Counted from the first letter of the stretch, positions 1-7,404 are shown. The stretch is DNA of 11,984 nucleotides from Bacteroides sp. (GCA_019414665.1 DXLO01000051.1:1-11984); one strand, 5' to 3'. Made by a program: numbers and translations. The notes: generated by a model not told the origin, from the sequence alone.

Positions 1-246
1 ACTAGTTCGGGAGCAGGCATATTATGCGATGTACGGATGGCGTCACATCCCATTTTGCTGACAAAAGTGGAAATCGTTTCAGAAAATGAAATCCATACAT
101 CTTTGGCTCTAGCACCACTTGCCGTTCTACCTGAATACCAGAACAGAGGCATAGGAGGAATGTTACTTAAGGAATCACATAAAAGAGCTGCTACACATGG
201 CTATGGCACAGCTCTTCTTCTTGGACATAAAGAGAAATCGGTTTAG
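1..246 (+). pseudogene. GNAT N-acetyltransferase remnant, truncated
   Basis: This is the core of a GNAT-family acetyltransferase, which transfers acetyl from acetyl-CoA to an amine. Frame 1 carries the acetyl-CoA-binding signature: a strand ending in LAPLAVLPEYQ, then the pyrophosphate loop NRGIGGMLL, then a helix and the strand GTALLLGHK. The usual continuation after that strand (a YYPRFGY-like segment and about 50 more residues) is missing, and a stop falls at 244-246. On the 5' side the frame is open to the window edge. However, the first 60 bases read more like a GNAT N-terminus in frame 2 (VREQAYYAMYGWRHIPF), which suggests a frameshift or small deletion near 40-60. Family members are about 150 to 220 residues, so this copy is probably non-functional. 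It is the only plus-strand gene and converges on the minus-strand operon. The family call is firm; the exact lesions are inferred. Confidence 0.7.
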
Positions 247-340
247 TCTGTATATTCTAAACTTAAACAAGGAATACGAAACTGAACCAATATATTTTAT
301 TGTACCTTTTGTTACTATTTTATTTATGACTTATTTTTAT

Positions 341-376
341 AAGTTTACCAATCTTTTGGTAAGCTTTCTTTTTCTA
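341..376 (+). terminator. Rho-independent terminator after the GNAT remnant
   Basis: An 11-bp stem (arms 341-351 and 356-366, one G:T wobble) closes a 4-base loop. It is followed on the plus strand by a T-rich run at 365-375. The T tract is only on the plus strand, so it fits as the terminator of the plus-strand acetyltransferase. On the minus strand the hairpin is followed by A-rich sequence, so it would be a poor intrinsic terminator for the convergent operon, though it could still protect that mRNA's 3' end. The remaining bases between 247 and 385 show no convincing coding sequence. Confidence 0.7.
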
Positions 377-385
377 TGCTATTAA

Positions 386-1786
386 TTATAATTTGTACAT
401 TAAATTTTGTTTCAATCGTTCTACAAAATGATCGATGCGTTGCATCTCCTTAGGGATGTTGATACCTTGCGGGCAATCGGGCGAACATTGATTGCACCCG
501 ATGCAATGGCTGGCTTGCCTCAGTCTTGGTACACTGCGGTCATAACCAATCAAGAAAGCTTGTCGTGCCTTGTGGTAATTTTCATCATGTCCGTTTCGTG
601 GCATATTTCCCTCATTGATACATTTATTATAATGTAGAAGAATAGCAGGAATATCTATTCCATAAGGACATGGCATACAATATTTGCAGTCATTACAAGG
701 GATTGTCTGATATTGTACCATCAGGTCTGCTGTTTCTTGCAAGAATACAAATTCATCATCAGAAAGCGGATGCAGTGGCGAATAGGTACACAGGTTGTCT
801 TGCAAGTGTTCCATGTAGGTCATTCCGCTGAGTACAGTCAAAACATTAGGGAAACTTCCAGCAAAACGGAACGCCCATGATGCTACGCTCTGTTCTGGTT
901 CTCGTTGCTTTAATTTATTAACAATGTGATCATGAACTTTGGAAAGTCGTCCACCAAGCAACGGTTCCATAATCACGGCTGGAATATTCCGCTTCGCCAG
1001 TTCGCTATATAGGTATTCTGCATTAACGTTGATGCCTGATGCGTGCCGCCAGTCAAGGTAATTGAGCTGTATTTGTACAAAGTCCCACGGTATGCCCGAT
1101 TCCTGTAACATATAGTCAAATACCCGTACATCCCCATGAAACGAGAACCCCAGTTTACGGATACGTCCGGCTTCTTTCTCCTTGAGGATAAAATCTGCGA
1201 TACCACAATCATACAGTCTTCCGCGCATTTCTTCCATTCCCTTACCTGTACCTAGAATATGAAACAGGTAATAATCGAAGTAATCCGTACGCAGGTGCTT
1301 AAAAGAATCCTGATACATCTTTACGCTTGCCTCTTGTAGTTCTTTACCGCGAAGTCCAGCTCCATAAAGACGGTGATTGGACATTTTCGTGGCAATGAAA
1401 TACGAATCACGGGGGTGCCGACTGAGTGCAATGCCAGTAGCCTCTTCCGATAAACCTTGACAATATGGCGGAGCGGTATCGAAATAGTTTATGCCATGTG
1501 CCAAAGCATAATCCACCAGCCGGTTCACTTCTTCCTGGTCAACTATTTGTCCTTCACCATCTGGATTAGATATCATCGGCCATCGCATACAACCATAACT
1601 AAGCAATGACACGCGGTCGCCCGTCAATATCCGGTAAGTCATATCGCCATCAGGTTCTCCGATAACATTAAATGATGACTTGCTTTGTTCATTACAACCT
1701 ACCAATCCGGCAGTTACCATTCCTGCGGCTCCTGCTATCTTGAAAAAATCACGGCGGGAAATTGATTTTCCATTCTCTTTATCCAT
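386..1786 (-). CDS. Tat-exported Fe-S aldo/keto reductase lipoprotein
   Basis: A 466-residue aldo/keto reductase, predicted to reduce a carbonyl (or run in reverse) on a TIM barrel. The N-terminus has a twin-arginine motif (SRRDFFK, residues 10-16), a hydrophobic stretch and a lipobox ending at Cys31 (LVGC). This suggests Tat export followed by lipidation. The catalytic tetrad is intact: Asp103, Tyr108, Lys134 and His176. A cofactor-site remnant resembling VLSGM with a following NL is seen near 318-332. The C-terminus adds two ferredoxin-type 4Fe-4S motifs, C364/C367/C370/C373 and C428/C431/C434/C438; simple NADPH-dependent family members of about 320 residues lack these. It is the last gene of its block, 43 nt after the NapH/NapG-like gene, which suggests that gene's product as an electron partner (inference). 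Substrate unknown. The start ATG at 1786 places the Tat motif at the usual distance. Confidence 0.88.
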   Translation of the reverse strand: MDKENGKSISRRDFFKIAGAAGMVTAGLVGCNEQSKSSFNVIGEPDGDMTYRILTGDRVSLLSYGCMRWPMISNPDGEGQIVDQEEVNRLVDYALAHGINYFDTAPPYCQGLSEEATGIALSRHPRDSYFIATKMSNHRLYGAGLRGKELQEASVKMYQDSFKHLRTDYFDYYLFHILGTGKGMEEMRGRLYDCGIADFILKEKEAGRIRKLGFSFHGDVRVFDYMLQESGIPWDFVQIQLNYLDWRHASGINVNAEYLYSELAKRNIPAVIMEPLLGGRLSKVHDHIVNKLKQREPEQSVASWAFRFAGSFPNVLTVLSGMTYMEHLQDNLCTYSPLHPLSDDEFVFLQETADLMVQYQTIPCNDCKYCMPCPYGIDIPAILLHYNKCINEGNMPRNGHDENYHKARQAFLIGYDRSVPRLRQASHCIGCNQCSPDCPQGINIPKEMQRIDHFVERLKQNLMYKL

Positions 1787-1829
1787 ATGCAGTAAATATT
1801 TAGTATCTATTTTATTTTTTGAACTCTTT

Positions 1830-3332
1830 TCATATCATTCTGTGTATTTCGTTGCCTTCTACATAAATGGCACTGAAAGGACGTGCCGGACAAAGATTCT
1901 CGCAAGCTCCGCAACCGATACAACGCTCTACATTGATTGCCGGAATTTTAGCAGATTCTGGATTATCAGCAATAGAATGTATCATTTGAATAGCTCCGGT
2001 AGGACAATGACGGGCACAGTTCCCGCATTCTACACCGTCAGCCAATGGCACACAGTTCTCCTTTACCCATACAGCATGTCCTATCTGAGTAGCGGATTTT
2101 TCTGCTACTGATATTAAATGTATAGCTCCAGCAGGACAAACTTCACTGCATTTTGTACATTCAGGCCGACAATATCCTCGCTCATAACTCATTTCGGGCT
2201 GCATTAATTTGGTCAGATCTGTGGACGGACGAAGCACTCCGTTTGGACAGGTTGATACACAGAGTTGGCAGGCGGTACAATGTTGAAAAAAACTCCGTGC
2301 ACTCCGTGCTCCCGGAGGTACAATTGAAGTAAAACGATTGGGAATTTTCTTATCCTCTATAACAGCCAAGCCTCCATCTACTTTCTTTTCCTGTGCTTTC
2401 AATATGCCAGTCGTAGCAATCGTAGCTACAACAGTCAGAAATGAACGACGGGTATCATTGATTTGATCAGTTAAAATTTTGGATGTATTTGTTATTGGCT
2501 GTGTGGCTTCTTTTTTTGTAGGATGTTTGTAATTGATAGCTCTCTTATGGCATTTACTGATACAATCCATGCAAGTGACACAACGGCTGTAATCAATCCG
2601 ATGTTTGGCGATATCAATACATGCCGCCTTACAATTCTGGGTACACAGCTTGCAATTCACGCATTTATCCGTATCAATCACAGGTTTCAACCACGAGAAA
2701 CGGGCAAGTAAGCTTAACACCGTACCTACCGGGCATACGGTATTGCAGTAAGTCCGTCCGTTCCGCCACGCCAATACTCCTATTATAATAAAGGTAAGCA
2801 AGGCGATGAGGAATGTCGGCAGACTTTTCAACCATACCTCCGTTTTATAGAAGGCGTAACAATCAGCCCGTTCCGCAAAGTAAGCGAGCAAGTTGTTTCC
2901 CCAAGCGTATATCGGGGCGAACAGATTGCTTGCGATCCGTCCGTATGAACTGTATGGCGCGAGCAATGCCACCAGCGAGCCGATTCCGGCTATTATCGCT
3001 ACAACGAAAACAGCCAACACCCCATACCGCAGCCATGATTTGACCGGAGAATAGCAGTAACGGTTCTTCTTCTGTTTTTTGCCCATCCAAGCGATGATGT
3101 CCTGCATCACGCCCAGCGGACAGATGACTGAGCAGTACACCCGTCCGAAGACAAGTGTCAGCAACACGAAGAACCCCACAACCCCCACATTCAACGCCAA
3201 GAGCGCGGGCAGGAACTGTATTTTGGCCGTCCAGCCCAACCAAGCGTGCAGCGTTCCCGTGAAGTCGAGGAATAGCAACGTCACAGTGGCGAAACACAGA
3301 ACGGCAAGTGTCAATCTGATTTTACGTAGCAT
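1830..3332 (-). CDS. NapH-NapG-like membrane iron-sulfur fusion protein
   Basis: A polytopic iron-sulfur protein. With numbering from the TTG at 3341 (503 residues), hydrophobic helices lie near 10-28, 45-66, 105-128 and 176-192. Two CxxxCP motifs (C70/C74 and C199/C203) sit at membrane boundaries, as in NapH, MauN and NosR-type quinol-linked proteins. Two 4Fe-4S motifs follow (C227-C237 and C254-C264), as in NapH. Then comes an internal twin-arginine-like signal (DTRRSF at 296-301 plus a hydrophobic stretch) and a NapG-like domain with four more cluster motifs (C355-C365, C391/395-C402, C430/439-C446, C474-C484). The likely role is moving electrons from quinol across the membrane to envelope reductases. 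No napA, napB or napC is nearby, so nitrate reduction is unlikely. The ATG at 3332 (500 residues) is preferred; the TTG at 3341 would overlap the previous stop as TTGA. Family confident, role inferred. Confidence 0.85.
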   Translation of the reverse strand: MLRKIRLTLAVLCFATVTLLFLDFTGTLHAWLGWTAKIQFLPALLALNVGVVGFFVLLTLVFGRVYCSVICPLGVMQDIIAWMGKKQKKNRYCYSPVKSWLRYGVLAVFVVAIIAGIGSLVALLAPYSSYGRIASNLFAPIYAWGNNLLAYFAERADCYAFYKTEVWLKSLPTFLIALLTFIIIGVLAWRNGRTYCNTVCPVGTVLSLLARFSWLKPVIDTDKCVNCKLCTQNCKAACIDIAKHRIDYSRCVTCMDCISKCHKRAINYKHPTKKEATQPITNTSKILTDQINDTRRSFLTVVATIATTGILKAQEKKVDGGLAVIEDKKIPNRFTSIVPPGARSARSFFQHCTACQLCVSTCPNGVLRPSTDLTKLMQPEMSYERGYCRPECTKCSEVCPAGAIHLISVAEKSATQIGHAVWVKENCVPLADGVECGNCARHCPTGAIQMIHSIADNPESAKIPAINVERCIGCGACENLCPARPFSAIYVEGNEIHRMI

Positions 3333-3337
3333 ACTAT

Positions 3338-4045
3338 TCAACTGTTTTTATGGAATTTATACCTTAACCAAATCACTCCGTTCTCCATTGTTTGTACAGA
3401 CAATAATTCAAGCGATTGTCCTTGTGAGGGATTTCCTTTACCGATATAATGGAAAATAGATGTTGAATTAGTCGAGCCGTCAATACCGGGATAAATAACA
3501 AGGCTCAGTTCATCTATCAGTCCGGCTTGCAGAAATGCTCCGTCAATGATGCCGCCGCCCTGTAAAGAGAGAGACTCCACACCAAATGTTTCCGCCAATG
3601 TCTGCATGGCAATGTTGAGGTTATCACCTTTTGTTCCAGCAAACAGGTAGGAAATACCCTTTTTCTGAAGGTACTCTAAATAAAATGCCGGAGCTGTTTC
3701 AGGCAGGATGGCTACAATGCTGTCCCCTCTTACAGTGGAAGATTCATAGAGAATATTTGCGTCCGGATCGGCTATCACAAAAAGACGTTCAGAAGTACTT
3801 CCGGCAATATAAGGTACAGGATGACCAAGTGGTGTGCTATCCCCTGTATGAAAGGTTTTTGGGAAATAACCTTCACATAATGTATGCTTTCCGAACATCC
3901 AAGCATCGGTATTCAGTTTACGACCAATTGCTGCGTATATACCAATTAATTCGTTCTTCTTTCCATTGAATGGTTCCGTCCAATGGTCGGTCAGCAGGTG
4001 GCCATCTACGGAGCCCATTACATGACAAATGATTTGTGGATACAT
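3338..4045 (-). CDS. RibD C-terminal/dihydrofolate reductase-like protein
   Basis: A 235-residue cytoplasmic protein of the RibD C-terminal domain superfamily, the NADPH-dependent reductase fold shared with dihydrofolate reductase. Supporting motifs are SVDGHL at residues 12-17 in the first strand-loop, and the glycine-rich dinucleotide loop LQGGGIIDGAFLQAGLIDEL around 161-180. It has no N-terminal deaminase domain. It also sits away from rib genes, so it is unlikely to be the riboflavin pathway enzyme itself. Stand-alone family members are often found beside regulators and act on unknown substrates. It begins 7 nt after the AraC-type gene, and its stop lies 5 nt before the ATG of the NapH/NapG-like gene, so the three are surely cotranscribed. 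No signal peptide. The natural substrate cannot be told from sequence. Confidence 0.85.
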   Translation of the reverse strand: MYPQIICHVMGSVDGHLLTDHWTEPFNGKKNELIGIYAAIGRKLNTDAWMFGKHTLCEGYFPKTFHTGDSTPLGHPVPYIAGSTSERLFVIADPDANILYESSTVRGDSIVAILPETAPAFYLEYLQKKGISYLFAGTKGDNLNIAMQTLAETFGVESLSLQGGGIIDGAFLQAGLIDELSLVIYPGIDGSTNSTSIFHYIGKGNPSQGQSLELLSVQTMENGVIWLRYKFHKNS

Positions 4046-4052
4046 AGTGTTA

Positions 4053-4958
4053 TCAATTTAGTTTATAATCAGACGTCAAAATAGAATATTCGGACTGATG
4101 ACCGAAGAGTTGCCGATACAATAAGGCTAATATGTGCGGTTGATAAAAGCCGAACTCTCCAGCTATTTGCTCTAATGGGCAATCATCCTTGCGAACACGT
4201 TTCTTAATATATTCCATCATCTTTAGGCGAATATACTCAGCAAGCATCTTTCCTGTTTCTATCCGTACTACTTCGTTCAGATAAGCTGGCGAAAGGGTGG
4301 AAAGTGCAGATTCGACCCGGCAGATTCCATCTTCCAGAGATTTCTGTCCACATAGGGAAAAATAGCGGTAGAGTGTCTTGTTTACTGTTGCTAGGTATTC
4401 TTGACAAATGTCAGAACGACAGGCAAACTGACGTTCATAGAAGCGGAGGCAATAGTCCAACAATAATTCTACACCCACAGATACCAATCGTAGACTGTAA
4501 GGGTCTATGTCCCGCTGCAGTTCTTCATGGATATGATCCAAACAGTCTTGTACGATATGCATTTCCTGCAAGGAAAGATGCAGTGATTCATTCTCCCGAT
4601 AATCAAAGAAAGTATAGTCCGCTTTCTTGAATACAAGGCTCTTGGTACTAAACAGTTCCGGATGTAACAGGAGTCCCGATATACTACCGTCTATCGCATC
4701 TTCGTGACTGATACAGATTGTATCTCCCGGTTTTGTGAATGTAAGTGTGCCGTATTGAAAATCGACACATTGCCTGCCATAGCGTACTTCTCCACACCGT
4801 GTCCTTACAAAACGGACTGCATAGAAGTTACCTGTAAAACACAACGTAGTATCATCTTCAAGTTGTCCCGGATCAATAACCGCTACTTGAGGATGTAGTG
4901 TCGGTTGACGCATCTGTTTGTTGAACTCGTCTATAGTGAGTGACTGTATATCGTTCAT
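4053..4958 (-). CDS. AraC-family transcriptional regulator
   Basis: A 301-residue protein with the AraC layout. The N-terminal region (about 25-110) is a beta-rich, cupin-like sensing domain. A helical linker follows (about 125-200). The C-terminal DNA-binding part has two helix-turn-helix units: the first near 216-236 (LSPAYLNEVVRIETG, matching the usual pattern of a Pro-Tyr-Leu turn followed by a Thr-Gly), the second near 262-290 (LEQIAGEFGF, then LFGHQSEY). The second recognition helix is somewhat divergent from the common YFSRLFKK pattern. It is the first gene of its block, behind a 148-bp region that contains an inverted repeat, so autoregulation and control of one or both operons is likely (inference). 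Its setting beside a YqhD-like dehydrogenase and an aldo/keto reductase recalls E. coli YqhC, but no orthology is claimed. Confidence 0.85.
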   Translation of the reverse strand: MNDIQSLTIDEFNKQMRQPTLHPQVAVIDPGQLEDDTTLCFTGNFYAVRFVRTRCGEVRYGRQCVDFQYGTLTFTKPGDTICISHEDAIDGSISGLLLHPELFSTKSLVFKKADYTFFDYRENESLHLSLQEMHIVQDCLDHIHEELQRDIDPYSLRLVSVGVELLLDYCLRFYERQFACRSDICQEYLATVNKTLYRYFSLCGQKSLEDGICRVESALSTLSPAYLNEVVRIETGKMLAEYIRLKMMEYIKKRVRKDDCPLEQIAGEFGFYQPHILALLYRQLFGHQSEYSILTSDYKLN

Positions 4959-4986
4959 TACTATTATTTGTTTTTATGTGCTGATA

Positions 4987-4994
4987 CAAAAATA
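4987..4994 (-). promoter_or_regulatory. Bacteroides-type -7 promoter element before the AraC gene
   Basis: On the minus strand these bases read TATTTTTG, matching the Bacteroides -7 consensus TAnnTTTG. They lie 28 nt upstream of the regulator's ATG. No good TTTG -33 element is present at the expected 19-21 nt spacing, which fits a promoter needing an activator or a weak promoter. Assignment is by motif only. Confidence 0.45.
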
Positions 4995-5062
4995 CCGTTT
5001 CCGTCGTGGTGCGTCTATACACAGATTACGGATTGAAACACCAAAATCAACGAAAACGGTAT
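4992..5062. promoter_or_regulatory. Spaced inverted repeat, possible operator of the AraC gene
   Basis: Arms at 4992-5003 (ATACCGTTTCCG) and 5051-5062 (CGAAAACGGTAT) are inverted copies matching at 11 of 12 positions, with 47 bases between them. The left arm overlaps the -7-like element. The placement between two minus-strand operons, directly before an AraC-type gene, fits an autoregulatory operator pair with looping. A long-stem RNA structure is the alternative. This is most of what the 4959-5106 gap holds. Confidence 0.45.
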
Positions 5063-5077
5063 GAGTTCCAATGAAAG

Positions 5078-5100
5078 CATCTCAAGTATTGGATGAGATG
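5078..5100. terminator. Weak hairpin after the alpha/beta hydrolase gene
   Basis: A perfect 7-bp inverted repeat (CATCTCA / TGAGATG) with a 9-base loop begins 6 nt past the stop codon of the alpha/beta hydrolase (5107). No strong T tract follows on the minus strand, so it would be a weak intrinsic terminator or an mRNA 3'-end structure. Read-through into the AraC block is therefore possible. Confidence 0.3.
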
Positions 5101-5106
5101 GATTCA

Positions 5107-6204
5107 TTACAAATGTTTACCAAAGAAATCAGTTAGTTTGTTTACAGCCTTATCTACATATTCCGGTACCCAATACGTCTGGATGTGTCTTGCACCAGGG
5201 ATTAGATACAATTCCTTGTCATTCGTTCCAGTAGCTTTGCTGAAACATTGTTCGGTCATATAGAACGTGTCGGCAAGACTACCCGCCATCATTAACAACG
5301 GTTGGTTGATGAGATACATTCCCTCACTGGCATCAAATGCCATCAGATCGATCAGACTGCTCTTTGTATAACGGAAGGTAGAACCCGGGTGCGCGTGAGA
5401 TTGAAGGTAATACTCATAACCGTCACGATAGAGATCGAACGGAAGCTGTTTGGCCTGTTCCGGCGTCATTCCACTCATATCACCTACATACTCAGGAGCT
5501 TCTCCGTTGGCTTCTTTCTGACGTGCAACACAGGCGTCTGCAAGTCGTTGTTGCACATCGCCGATCTGTGAATCAAGGAAGCCATTACGACGTACCAGTC
5601 CGGAGTTGAACATACTGAGTGTGGCAACTGCCTTGAAACGTTTGTCAGTCTGTGCAGCTTTAAGCGTATAGCCACCTCCGCCACATATACCGAGTATACC
5701 GATACGATTTGCATCCACTCCGGGATATTGTGCCAGTATATCGGCTGCACGATGGATATCTTCGATACGGCTGGCCGGCTTGTCTACATTGCGCGGTTCA
5801 CCCTCGCTTCCACCTTGATAGGCGGCATCAAATGCCAGACAAATGTAACCCTGTTCCGCCATCCGCTGGCTGTACAATCCTGCCACCTGTTCCTTACATC
5901 CACCGTTTGGATGTGCAACGACAAGAGCGGGATAGCTTCTTGAAACTTCATATCCGGCTGGAGTATAAACGTTGGCGACAATCTTCAAGCCACTCAAGTC
6001 GTAAGTAATGCGATGGATATTAACTTTGCCCATTTCATTCTTGGTGATAGCTCCCCGATAAACCAGTCCGAAAGGATTGTCGTTAGGACTTTGGATAGCA
6101 GAGAAATCCTCTGAAATAAATGGTTGTTTGTTTTGAGCGGCTGAAGCTCCGGCGAACAAAAGTGCAGTAACACCGCACAACATTGTCTTTAATAAGGTAT
6201 TCAT
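5107..6204 (-). CDS. Exported alpha/beta hydrolase with Cys nucleophile
   Basis: A 365-residue alpha/beta hydrolase of the dienelactone-hydrolase/YcjY-like type. Residues 1-23 form a classical signal peptide ending in ASAA, with no lipobox Cys, so it is probably periplasmic. The core starts with the VANVYTPAGY strand (77-85) and the oxyanion region AHPNGG (97-102). The nucleophile elbow is GICGG with Cys174 where Ser is usual, as in dienelactone hydrolase. Asp312 and His340 (GARH) complete a plausible triad. The hydrophobic cap region lies between about 200 and 290. It is the last gene of the seven-gene block, 23 nt after the YqhD-like gene. An ester, lactone or thioester substrate is likely, but which one cannot be told. 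Confidence 0.85.
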   Translation of the reverse strand: MNTLLKTMLCGVTALLFAGASAAQNKQPFISEDFSAIQSPNDNPFGLVYRGAITKNEMGKVNIHRITYDLSGLKIVANVYTPAGYEVSRSYPALVVAHPNGGCKEQVAGLYSQRMAEQGYICLAFDAAYQGGSEGEPRNVDKPASRIEDIHRAADILAQYPGVDANRIGILGICGGGGYTLKAAQTDKRFKAVATLSMFNSGLVRRNGFLDSQIGDVQQRLADACVARQKEANGEAPEYVGDMSGMTPEQAKQLPFDLYRDGYEYYLQSHAHPGSTFRYTKSSLIDLMAFDASEGMYLINQPLLMMAGSLADTFYMTEQCFSKATGTNDKELYLIPGARHIQTYWVPEYVDKAVNKLTDFFGKHL

Positions 6205-6227
6205 AATTTTTTTCTTTTAGAAGTTTG

Positions 6228-7382
6228 TTACATGCATTCTTTCAATATCTCAAACAGTTCATCACGGGAAAACTGCTTGCAGCATCCCGGCATCAGTAAA
6301 CAGGTATCTACAGCGGCACGGAGGATACTTTCGTCCTTAATGCCCATTTCGCTCCAGTGCGATGGCAAGCCGATTTCCTTTATAAAATCCTCCAACGCTT
6401 CGATACTAAGTATAGCAGTCTGTTCTACCGTATCACCCTTTACATTCCATACCCGTTCCGCCATACGAGCCAGTTTTTCTTTGCCCTCATTTAGCAAATG
6501 GCGATAGAGAACCGGATGGATAACCGCCAATGCCTTTCCGTGGTTGCAGTCGGTATAGGCTCCTACGGCATGTTCCAGCATATGGCATTGAAAATCGGTC
6601 TGCTTGCCGAGTTTTAGCAGACTGTTTTCCGCAAGGGCAGAATCCCACATCAGTTCTCCACGGGCAAAATCATTGTCCGGATCGGCTATCAGTTCACGGA
6701 GGTTTTTGATGACGTTACGCATGACCGCTTCATTGATTTCATCGGAGAGATTGTCCGTTTGAGGTTTGCCCATATAGATTTCCATACAATGACTCAACGT
6801 GTCGAATGCACCACTGACGACTTGCCCCATTGGAAGAGTCCGTGTCAAGTCGCTGTCCAGTATAGCAAAACTGTAGTAAGCGCCTGTCAACGGCTGTTTC
6901 AGTTTCTTTTCGGTGTGGGTGATAACCGCCCCGTTGTTCTGCTCGGCACCCGTTCCTGATGCTGTTACGATAGCGCCCATAGGCACAAATTCAGTAGGAT
7001 ACTGGTGCTTCGTGTACTGCATCTCCCAAATATCCTCGTCTAATTTTACTTGTGCTGATACTACCTTGCAGCAGTCGATAACCGATCCGCCGCCCACAGC
7101 AAGGATGAAGTCTATGTCATGTTCACGCACCAGTCGTGCACCTTCCTGTACCTTGTCGTAAGTAGGATTGGGCATAATGCCTCCGAAGTCCACCACGTTC
7201 TTGCCACGTTCGTGCAGCCAGCTTATAATTTTGTCATACAGCCCTGTGCGTTTCAGCGAGCTGCCGCCGTATGCCAGCAGCACATTCTGTCCTATACGGT
7301 CTAATTCTTCCTTGATTGCGTTCTCTGCGCACCCTTTGCCAAAATGTTGACGGACAGGGTATCGATAAGTAAAACTATTCAT
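6228..7382 (-). CDS. YqhD-like iron-containing alcohol dehydrogenase
   Basis: A cytoplasmic group III (metal-dependent) alcohol dehydrogenase of 384 residues, of the YqhD/butanol dehydrogenase type, that reduces aldehydes with NAD(P)H. The start at 7382 gives MNSFTYRYPVRQHFGKG, the normal family N-terminus; ATGs further upstream would run into the preceding gene. Motifs: YGGSS at 38-42, PNPTYD at 71-76 and the cofactor loop GGGSVID at 97-103. Metal ligands fall at Asp194, His198, His267 and His281. To my recollection these are the same numbers as the zinc ligands in E. coli YqhD, which supports both the family and the start. It is the only clearly cytoplasmic enzyme in its block, so it probably handles aldehydes that have entered the cell. 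Gaps are 22 nt upstream and 23 nt downstream. Confidence 0.93.
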   Translation of the reverse strand: MNSFTYRYPVRQHFGKGCAENAIKEELDRIGQNVLLAYGGSSLKRTGLYDKIISWLHERGKNVVDFGGIMPNPTYDKVQEGARLVREHDIDFILAVGGGSVIDCCKVVSAQVKLDEDIWEMQYTKHQYPTEFVPMGAIVTASGTGAEQNNGAVITHTEKKLKQPLTGAYYSFAILDSDLTRTLPMGQVVSGAFDTLSHCMEIYMGKPQTDNLSDEINEAVMRNVIKNLRELIADPDNDFARGELMWDSALAENSLLKLGKQTDFQCHMLEHAVGAYTDCNHGKALAVIHPVLYRHLLNEGKEKLARMAERVWNVKGDTVEQTAILSIEALEDFIKEIGLPSHWSEMGIKDESILRAAVDTCLLMPGCCKQFSRDELFEILKECM

Positions 7383-7404
7383 AAATGTCTTTGTTTTTTT
7401 CTGT

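Noticed and set aside
197..385. 62-codon plus-strand frame with hydrophobic residues
   Set aside because: It overlaps the acetyltransferase remnant and the terminator hairpin; hydrophobicity comes from the AT-rich sequence.
1680..2111. Plus-strand open frame of 143 codons across two gene ends
   Set aside because: Antisense to the Tat signal of the aldo/keto reductase and to the ferredoxin motifs; no motif and no ribosome-binding site.
2863..3297. Minus-strand open frame of 144 codons inside the NapH/NapG-like gene
   Set aside because: It is another frame of the membrane domain; the overlapping frame carries all the Cys motifs and helices.
1830..3332. Periplasmic nitrate reductase operon
   Set aside because: NapH/NapG-like motifs are present but no catalytic molybdoenzyme, NapB, NapC or NapD gene is in the window.
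3338..4045. Bifunctional riboflavin biosynthesis enzyme RibD
   Set aside because: The deaminase domain is absent, length is only 235 residues, and no other rib gene is near.
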